Positions 56,838 to 64,000 of a DNA stretch of 64,000 bases are shown piece by piece (the first letter of the stretch is position 1; each line of letters starts with the position of its first letter). The notes beneath the pieces are model-generated. The model saw only the letters and a program-made list of their open reading frames with translations, had not been told where the DNA came from and did not search any database. The translations under genes were made by a program, and so were the position numbers. Source of the stretch: Entomortierella parvispora. Taxonomy: Eukaryota; Mortierellomycota; Mortierellomycetes; Mortierellales; Mortierellaceae. The stretch lies in the NCBI GenBank assembly GCA_963573315.1, contig OY752148.1, forward strand, positions 1,169,263-1,233,262, written 5' to 3'.

Positions 56838-58557
56838 TTAACGGAGCCTGCTAATCTCGGCTTCCTCTCTAAATCGCTCCTCGACGTAATTCACCACCTC
56901 CTGGCCATACACCTGTGCCAGATCCGCATCCAAGGGAAGCTTAACATGTTTATCCATCTCTGATTTTGTCAGCACGACCACGTTCTGAAGACTCAATGGT
57001 TCAGCTCTCTTCCATCGGCAAAGTCCGATCTTGTCCATGCTCTTGGACACGACACTCTTTCCTCTAAAGATTTCTTCAATCACATAGCCCACATCGCGAC
57101 GGTCCAGTGCGATCGTTTCAACCTTGGGTACATTTGTGTCCAGTCTTTGCTCTCTGACTCTCAGCTCGCGGTGCACACGCAAGTACAGGGCCTCACGCAG
57201 CTTGATCGGTACAGGCTCCATTGGCCAATCGGCAATCTTGCAGGTGATAAATGTGGCCATGGCCATACCAAACATGGCCGGAAGGGGTCCCAAAACAGGC
57301 AAGATGCGAGAACGGAAATCTGGAAGGGCCGAGTATTCATCTGCCTCCTGAGCCTGTGTCTCGTCCAAGGGAAGCAACTTCACGTGGTGAGGTTTCTCTG
57401 TCGAATAAACAACCTCAATTCCAGTATCCACGCCCATCTTTTTGATCTTGCGGCGAACTGCTCTTGCCAATGGATCCTCTATTCAAATGAAGCAGAATTT
57501 GTGGGTGTTAAGAGTATGTAAAATACGACAAGAGTGAAGAGTTTGAAAACCGCCGGCTGAATGCGAAGAAAGATCTACCAAATGTCTCCGAGATGTCACT
57601 GATTTGGACACGCGATGGATCCGCCTTGGCTCCTGCGCCCATAGAACTAATGACGGGGATCTTGTGGTCATAGCAGAACTTGAGGAGCGCCAACTTTGTG
57701 TTGATGTTATCGATCGCGTCAATCACGTAATCTGGGTTTCCGGAAAGTAATTCCTCTGCGGCTTCCTCCTGGAATAATTCGACCCGAGCATCGACTTCAA
57801 CCCAAGGCGCAATCGACCGGAAAGCCTTCTTCATTGCAGTCACCTTGGGCGTGCCCACATCCGCCTGGACAGCTGTTGCATGACGGTTCAGAGACGAGAG
57901 CGAGACTTGGTCGAAATCAATCAGACGGATCTTGCCTACTCCACTCCTGACTAACATGCTTGCCGCCCAACTTCCAACACCACCTATTATGAAGTGCAGA
58001 CAGGTAAATGTAATGTTAGTCTCCCTTGTCTACTCCATAAAGATTGAACTGCTACTACGATGGGGGTTTTTTTGATTATGAGGTCTCTAATATCCGCCAT
58101 TGCTTCCTTTACCTGCGCCAACAATGATTACAAACGATTTTCTCAGCTTATCGACGCCCTCTTCGCCCAAGAATGCAATATTTCTAGCCAATTGCTCCTT
58201 GACCAATTCTTCATCCATCTCAAATGCTCCCCCTGGGTGAGTGGCTCCTCTGGCGGCTGCCATTGTTGCTGCAGATGCTCCTGCTCCTGGCAAGACGGTT
58301 GTAGATGTGTATCCAGCACTTGCAAGTGGATTCGATCCTTGGTCAGCCCAGACTTGATCATAGGTGGGAGGGGGAGGAATGGATTTGCGAAGATCGTCCT
58401 TTAACTGTTTCACTCGTCGTTTCTTTTGAGATCCTTGAACACCCAGAATAAGGGCGGCGGTGGTGAAGGAAGCGGCGGCGGCGACTAGGGTCAGCTTTGT
58501 AGTCTGCGAATTGAGGATCGCGGGCGAGACCGAGAGTCGCTCGAGAAGAGAGGACAT
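56838..58557 (-). CDS. TCD1: tRNA threonylcarbamoyladenosine (t6A) dehydratase, Tcd1/CsdL family
   Basis: Three exons, 58557-58113, 57983-57579 and 57478-56838, join to 496 residues. A hydrophobic segment at about 20-40 (LTLVAAAASFTTAALILGV) is a membrane anchor or outer-mitochondrial targeting helix, as in yeast Tcd1/2. The E1-like ThiF domain has the nucleotide-binding GAGGVGSW, LIDFDQVSLSSLNRHA, DAIDNINTK and VISSMGAGAKADPSRVQISDI. The C-terminal part is family-specific. These ATP-dependent enzymes cyclise t6A37 of ANN-decoding tRNAs to ct6A. A P-rich insert with PGAG lies between the anchor and the ThiF domain. The start is 412 bases from the divergent uL15m gene. Confidence 0.93.
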
Positions 58558-58969
58558 TTCTTGTAGTGTTGGTCTTAAAAGTGAGGGACGGAGGTTGATA
58601 TGTTTGTCGTAGTGTCAAGAGTTCCTTTTCTGAGTCTTCTTGGCAAGGGGTATTCCTTTAATAGGGTATCACCGAGGGGCGGTTGCGGCTGAAGTAGAGT
58701 CCTGGATGCGGAGAAGGAGGTCCATGCAACGGCTGTTGTTGGTGGGAGAATGAATGAATGAATGCAATGCAAGGACCGAGAACCGACGACACGAACAGCC
58801 AACAGGCAGACAGACAGACCAAGGCAGGCAGGCGGGCAGTGGGAGGAATGAGCGAATCACAGTCACAGCATCTCGTCCGGTAAACAACCCACTTTCGGTG
58901 GCAACATGTAGGCCCCCCGCTCTTTTGTCTTCTCGCATTCCCTCTCACACTCCATCCATCATTCACATC
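58558..58969. promoter_or_regulatory. Shared head-to-head promoter, TCD1 and uL15m
   Basis: 412 bases between start codons. It contains gaatgaatgaatgaatg and cagacagacaga short repeats and a CT/CA-rich leader on the plus strand. Confidence 0.5.
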
Positions 58970-60216
58970 ATGTCCCTCCAGCGGCTGTCCTCCAGGCTTG
59001 CAGGCCTGAGCTTATACCCTGCTCGCTCCCCTCTCGCCACATCCTCCGTCCTCGCCCGTTACTCCACTGGCGTCGCCTCCGACTCTACCCCCAAAATTGA
59101 TCTCTCCAACTTGAGCGACAACCCTGGTTCGAAATCACAGGTACCGTCAGGGCGATCCTCGACAGTCAGGAATGACGACTGCAAAAAAGCAACAATCGAC
59201 CCATTTGTTTTCCAACCGCCCAGTTTGATGCATTGAATCCGACGAGGACTCATGTGAAAACCGGATGGAATTGATGCAAGTCGTTCCTGGGAATCAATTT
59301 AAATAATGAGATGAGCACAGAAACTAATCATGCTCCCTTCTCCCTGCATACAGCGTCTCCGTGTCGGTCGTGGTCAAGGTTCAGGAAAGGGTCATACCGC
59401 TGCTCGTGGTCACAAGGGTCAAAAGGCCCGTGCCGGAAACGGTGGCCAGCCCAAACCCGGCTTCGAGGGTGGTCAGACTCGTATCATTGACAGACTTCCC
59501 AAGCGTGGATTCAAGAACCCGTACGTCTGAAAACACCTTTCCCTTTCACCCTCAACTCCTTTGCCATCCCTATCCTCCCCAATTTTGATGTATTGGGTCC
59601 GTTTTCTGTTGCATTGGATTTAATACTGACTCTGAACTCGCCGATCCGGATCTATTTCCTTTAGTGAGCACAAGGATTTCCAACCTTTGAACTTGGATCG
59701 CCTTCAATTCTGGATCGAATCTGGACGTATTGACGCAACACAGACCATCACCATGAAGCATCTTTTGGACTCACGGTGCATTCACAACATCGAGGATGGC
59801 GTTAAGCTCTTGGGAGACGTAAGTAGACGATGGGACTACTATGCTGAAAATGACAAAGGTCGTTCTTCAATTGGATTGTAACATCGAGGATCTAACTAGA
59901 GAGTTTTTTTTTCTTCTTGTTATTAATGGACACTTCGGGAACTCTACAGGGCAAGGCTGATTTCAAGACCCCCATCAACATTGAGGTCTCAAGGGCCTCC
60001 AAGTCAGCAATCAAGGCTGTTGAGGCCTGCGGAGGCAAGATCACTAGTGTCTACTACAACAAGTTGGGTCTTCGTGCCTTGACCAAGCCCCACAAGTTTG
60101 AGGAGTTGCCCCGCTTTGCTCGCCCTATGAAGAAGAAGGATATCGCCTTCTACTCGGATGAGGCAAATCGTGGATACCTGGCTGGAAAGACCGAAGTCGT
60201 TGGCATGGATCATTAA
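58970..60216 (+). CDS. MRPL10: Mitochondrial large-subunit ribosomal protein uL15m
   Basis: Four exons, 58970-59140, 59354-59520, 59665-59818 and 59950-60216, join to 252 residues. The N-terminus is an R/S/A-rich mitochondrial presequence. The body begins with the uL15 signature [20 protein letters not shown] (cited in part) and [18 protein letters not shown]. The C-terminal rRNA-binding part with [23 protein letters not shown] closes the fold, and a fungal mitochondrial extension follows. The protein is part of the mitochondrial 54S subunit; the yeast name is MRPL10. Confidence 0.95.
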
Positions 60217-60532
60217 ACTGAACAGAAACGTAGTCGGCTCGGGGAACGGATCCAGTCTTGGGTTGATATATAAAGCGTGGTATAGATATTAAAAAAACGC
60301 ATCAACATCAATTGTAGGAATCAGCATGCAAATTTGGGGGATGAAGATAACAGCTTGATTGTGCTGGAATGTAGCACATGCAACCTTTTACGGACTTGAG
60401 GCTGATGTATCTATTATCTGCAGCTGTTCTATGGTGACCAAGTTAAAGAGATGACCTCTGAACCACTTAAATGAGTTCTGACCATATTTCAGAAAGAGAC
60501 TTTATATGTTTTTTTTCTAAGATTATCTACAC
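60217..60532. other. Intergenic between convergent uL15m and PGM
   Basis: AT-rich 3' flanks; no gene seen. Confidence 0.5.
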
Positions 60533-62651
60533 TTAAGCGACTACACGGTACTGAAGGCCGTTTGCTTCTGGCTCAAGAAGCTGGCTGCACATGGCCGTCT
60601 CAATGGCCTTGGCTTGGGACTCGGCCTCTTCTTGGGTGGAAGCAGAGACCTCAAGATAGTACTTGATCTTGGGCTCAGTACCGCTCGTACGGAGAGTAAA
60701 CACGCATCCGTTCTCAAGGTAGAATGTAATCATCTGCGCAGAAGGTGACACTGGCAGCGTAGGGACGCCATCCTTCTTGGAGGTGTCGTACCCAAGGGTC
60801 AGATCACGGACATTGGAGACCTTGTCAGAACCAATATGGGTTGGGTACACGGGCTTGAAAGAAAATCGTCCAGTCTCGTCAGCTTGAGGCGAGGCACCGA
60901 AACGCATCTTGTTGAAAATGCGATCGATCGTCTCTTGCTCGTGGCATATGAAGTAGGAGTTGGCCGATGCAAAGTATCCGTACTTCTTGTAAAGGCTGTC
61001 CAAATAGTCGGAGATCATGGTGCCGTTCTTGTAGAGACGAGCGGCGAGCTGAGCAAAACAGCCAAGGGCACTGACACCATCCTTATCACGGACAATGTCT
61101 CCCAACATGAATCCAATGGCCTCCTCGTATCCGAAAATGACATCGTAGCCCTCCTTTTCCAAATCAATGGCACGGTTTCCAATCCATTTGAATCCTGTAA
61201 GAGTGTCTTCCCAGTGGATCCCTTCAGTCTTGGCCACCTTGGCGAGCATGTTGGAGGAAACGGTTGAGCATAACACAGCAACCTTGGCTATTGCGAAAGT
61301 TAACAGGGAATAAGAGGGGTCAGTACTCCAAGCACGATACGCAATCGTCCAAGAATCGCACTTGCGATATTGTCTGCAGCTTACCATCGCTCTTTCCAGA
61401 TGAACGCCAGTTATCAAGAGCATTGCAGGCAAACATGGTTCCAATCTGGTTTCCGGTGAACAGAATCCACTCGCCCGACTTTTGCTTCTCTGCCACTGTG
61501 AATCGATCCGCATCAGGGTCGTTAGCAAAGACAACAGAGGCTCCGGCCTCGTCTGCTGCCTTGAAGGCAAGAGCCAATGCACCCTTTCCTTCCTCGGGGT
61601 TAGGGAATGCCACGGTAGGGAATTCTGGGTCTGGCTTGATCTGCTCCTTTGTAGCAATCAAGGGCTTGAATCCGAAACGCTCAAAGACCTGGGTTGCAAA
61701 TGGATAACCGACACCATGCATGGCAGTGTAGACAAACTTTGTATCAGAGGCGCCATTCTCGGCCTTTGCGATGCAAAGCGAATCCACCTCGTCAAAGTAG
61801 GCAGGCACCAACTTTTCAGTAGGATCGACCAGCGCAGGATTTTCAAAAGACTTGTAGTCCCAGACCCAAGGCTCGAGGTTATCCAGAATCATCTGAGCGA
61901 TGCCAGCATCGTGTGGTGGGATGATCTGGCATGCGTTCTCCCAGTAGACCTTGTAGCCATTGTCCTTCTTGGGGTTGTGAGAAGCAGTGATCATGATACC
62001 GCAGGCGGCGTTCAAAGACTTGACGCCAAAGGGCACCATTGGCGTATGAACAAGATCCTTGTAGGCATAGACCTTGACGCCCTTGGAGAGGAAGACGCCA
62101 GCGGTGAGGCGAGCAAAGTCGTTGGAATGGTGACGATGATCATGGCCAATGACGACTCCACGCTCCTTTGCGTTGGGCACGTTCTCCAGGACGTAAAGAC
62201 ATAGTCCTTGGGACGCCTGGATGACAGTGAGGTCGTTCATCCGTGAGAATCCTGCTTCCATGGCGGCACGCAAACCTACAACAAAAAAAAAGCGAGATGT
62301 ACAGTTCAGGCAAGAGGTTCTTTATCAAAAGACAAAGGCGCTGTCAGACAAAGAACGGTTCATACCAGCGGTGCCAAACTCGATACGGTGGCGAAGACGA
62401 GCTTCCAACTCGGCCGTGTTGTTGGCCTCGAGGAGGGTCGAGATCTCTTTGCGGGTCTCTGGGTTCTAAGGGCACATTTAAGAACATGGTTTGATTCGTT
62501 GTGAGCATGCATGCACATGAAGTTGCCCTGCACTGAAGTAAATTCTAACAGCAAAGGAGGGAATCGGGGTCGGGCATGAATGCATGCGTACCTGGTCCAG
62601 TCGCAACCACTCGTGGGCAAGGTCGGTGATGGGGGTTTTATGTACGGTCAT
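60533..62651 (-). CDS. PGM3: Phosphoglucomutase / phosphopentomutase (Pgm3, human PGM2 type)
   Basis: Five exons, 62651-62592, 62465-62366, 62275-61385 and 61287-60533, are four joined blocks giving 601 residues (PGM2 about 612). The active-site phosphoserine loop is ITASHNPKKDNGYKVYW, the metal loop is DPDADRF, the sugar-binding loop reads GYEEAIGF, and the phosphate-binding loop is RTSGTEPK. The order and the GLRAAMEAGFSRMN start match the alpha-D-phosphohexomutase branch of yeast Pgm3 and human PGM2. These favour ribose-1-phosphate/ribose-5-phosphate over glucose phosphates. It likely works in the cytosol in nucleoside salvage. No targeting peptide is seen. Exon count note: the four blocks listed are all exons; no further exon is needed. 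Confidence 0.95.
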
Positions 62652-62928
62652 GTTGCAGGGAGCAATGGATGAATGAAGAGAGAAGAGGAAGGAAGAAAGA
62701 AGAACGCAGCAACCCAGGAAAAGGTCCGCCCTGCAAAGACTCCCACGGCCAATAAGCTGATCCGCCCGTTGTGTCTGTCTATCTGCTGTGTGACCGTGTG
62801 GAGACAGAGACCCACTTTTTTTCTCTCTTTATTTCTTCAAGAGTATGCCATGTAGAGCACCTCTATACGTGGGGCAGGTACCTTGCCCCCGGTCTGTCTT
62901 GTGTCCACAGCCCCCATCCATCCATCCG
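62652..62928. promoter_or_regulatory. Promoter side of PGM3
   Basis: Short spacer between two minus-strand genes, with GA-rich sequence (CT-rich on the PGM3 sense strand) just upstream of its start. No gene seen. Confidence 0.45.
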
Positions 62929-63783
62929 TCAGTCGCCCCATTCGTGCTCTTGACGCGACCGCGACTGCTCTCGACCCCACTCGCGCAGCATCCTATCTGC
63001 CTCGTCAAAAAGGCTTCGAAATTTGTCTTTGTATAGCTCAGACGCCCTTTGAGTCCTTTGTAGATGGTGCTCCAGGTCCGCAACGCGCGCCTTCAGAAAC
63101 TGATTCTCCTCGGTAGCCTGCTGGACCATCGCGTAGAAATTTATCGCCTCAAAACCAAAAGGATCCATCCAAGGAATTGCCCCCTGCCCCTCTACCAAAC
63201 TGGGGAACCCGGCTATTGAACCAACGGGTCCCGATCTTGGGATCTCAGGTCCAAAATCTGACCACTGGTTTCGGATGTTTGAACCGGCAGGCCTCCATGC
63301 TCTGTCAGCAATATCTCTTCTGCTACCGCTACCGCTACCATTTCCTTGGAGTTGGTCCCTCTGACAGATGCTTGGCTGACGATATCTTGGCTTCTTTCGA
63401 TTGGCCCGTGCATGGCTGATCATCACGAAATTGTGTCCTTGCCTTTCACGAGTGTGCCGGTTTCTTTCACCACGGCCACTATTGTTGAAGGAAGTATCGT
63501 CAGATTGGTGGACATTTTCAATGCTGTTCATATTGCGGCGGTGGATGTGGTCGCCATTTATGACTGTCGTTCTTGAATTGCAGTAGTCTCCGTGATTGCT
63601 GCTATCATTTCCCTCTCTGTCGGAATCAGGTCCTTCTTTGGCAGAAGGGGTGGATGGACTGGGCGACAAGAGTTCCCGTGCTGAGCCGCTGTCGAGCCCC
63701 TTGATTTCCATTAGGCTGTCATCCTCCAGAAAGTAGGTCAGGGAGGGAGAGAGGTCGAGGTCTATTACAGTCTGAGCTGCCAT
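62929..63783 (-). CDS. Hypothetical disordered protein with C-terminal coiled coil
   Basis: A single exon of 284 residues from an ATG at 63783. The first 50 residues are acidic and hydrophobic (TVIDLDLSPSLTYFLEDDSLMEI). A low-complexity body rich in S, N, R and G follows. The last 75 residues, from about 210, contain AINFYAMVQQATEENQFLKARVADLEHHL and further heptads, a probable coiled coil with leucine-zipper spacing. There is no obvious basic region directly before the zipper, so a bZIP call is not justified. Not recognised otherwise. Tandem with PGM3. Confidence 0.65.
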   Translation of the reverse strand: MAAQTVIDLDLSPSLTYFLEDDSLMEIKGLDSGSARELLSPSPSTPSAKEGPDSDREGNDSSNHGDYCNSRTTVINGDHIHRRNMNSIENVHQSDDTSFNNSGRGERNRHTRERQGHNFVMISHARANRKKPRYRQPSICQRDQLQGNGSGSGSRRDIADRAWRPAGSNIRNQWSDFGPEIPRSGPVGSIAGFPSLVEGQGAIPWMDPFGFEAINFYAMVQQATEENQFLKARVADLEHHLQRTQRASELYKDKFRSLFDEADRMLREWGREQSRSRQEHEWGD

Positions 63784-64000
63784 GTTGGAAACAGGTTGTA
63801 CGAATGAAAAGGATGCGGCGGCCTAAAAGTGCTCAACTTTATAAGATTACCATCATGATCACAGGCTAATTTATCTGTGTTTTTTTGTCGCTGGCTAGTG
63901 ATTTCTCTTGTTGAACAGGCACTGGGTGCCCAGATGGAAGATGATGCGGAGGAGTGATTCCCGAGGGATGGAAAGAGACTGGGCACTTGCCTAGGAACTT

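Noticed and set aside
61482-62204. 240-codon open frame on the plus strand
   Set aside because: Antisense to the PGM3 exon carrying the active-site serine loop.
62929-63160. bZIP transcription factor call for the C-terminal coiled coil
   Set aside because: There is heptad leucine spacing but no basic DNA-binding region directly before it.

Overview
The window is fungal nuclear DNA, most likely from Mortierella in the broad sense (Mucoromycota, Mortierellaceae). The strongest marker is a three-exon front-end fatty acid desaturase (36507-38680, minus) whose protein is, from memory of the family, close to the Mortierella alpina delta-6 desaturase. Other support: short GT-AG introns in most genes, pyrimidine-rich 5' leaders, and a full set of eukaryotic housekeeping genes without operons. 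Exon-intron models below were built by hand; for most genes the joined exons sum to a multiple of three and match the expected family length.

Layout, left to right. 0-8 kb: the 3' end of an unidentified gene, then a LARP4-like RNA-binding protein and a Rab5/Ypt5 GTPase, both minus. 8-16 kb: a 140-bp TA-flanked inverted-repeat element, an unknown 184-residue protein, a four-RRM Nrd1/Mrn1-type RNA-binding protein, and a dicarboxylate/amino acid:cation symporter of bacterial GltP type. 16-24 kb: a poor region with possible decayed coding fragments, the SSU-processome protein Utp5, a possibly broken membrane protein gene, and a disordered coiled-coil protein. 24-36 kb: the Cwf18/CCDC12 splicing factor head-to-head with the Mak5 helicase, a large F-box protein, and RPB5 head-to-head with prefoldin 6. 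36-43 kb: the delta-6 desaturase and, 1.25 kb beyond its start, a structurally complete hAT transposon with perfect target-site duplication and terminal repeats. 43-52 kb: a UDP-GlcNAc-type nucleotide-sugar transporter, RPL41, and importin beta (Kap95). 52-64 kb: mitochondrial acyl carrier protein head-to-head with a LYAR-type nucleolar protein, BCKDH E1-alpha, the t6A dehydratase Tcd1 head-to-head with mitochondrial ribosomal protein uL15m, a phosphoglucomutase/phosphopentomutase, and a second disordered coiled-coil protein.

The genes do not form one pathway. Themes are ribosome biogenesis and RNA metabolism (Utp5, Mak5, LYAR, Nrd1, LARP4-like, Cwf18, RPB5, RPL41), mitochondrial metabolism and translation (ACP, BCKDHA, uL15m, Tcd1), and trafficking (Rab5, Kap95, nucleotide-sugar transporter). 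The ACP may link to lipoate supply for the BCKDH complex, but that is general knowledge, not shown here. I found no convincing new multi-gene system. The most notable items are the intact hAT element, two GC-AG introns next to very small exons in the Rab5 gene, a hidden C-terminal exon in the sugar transporter, and a recurring A-tract plus pyrimidine-tract promoter layout. No tRNA, rRNA or CRISPR was seen.
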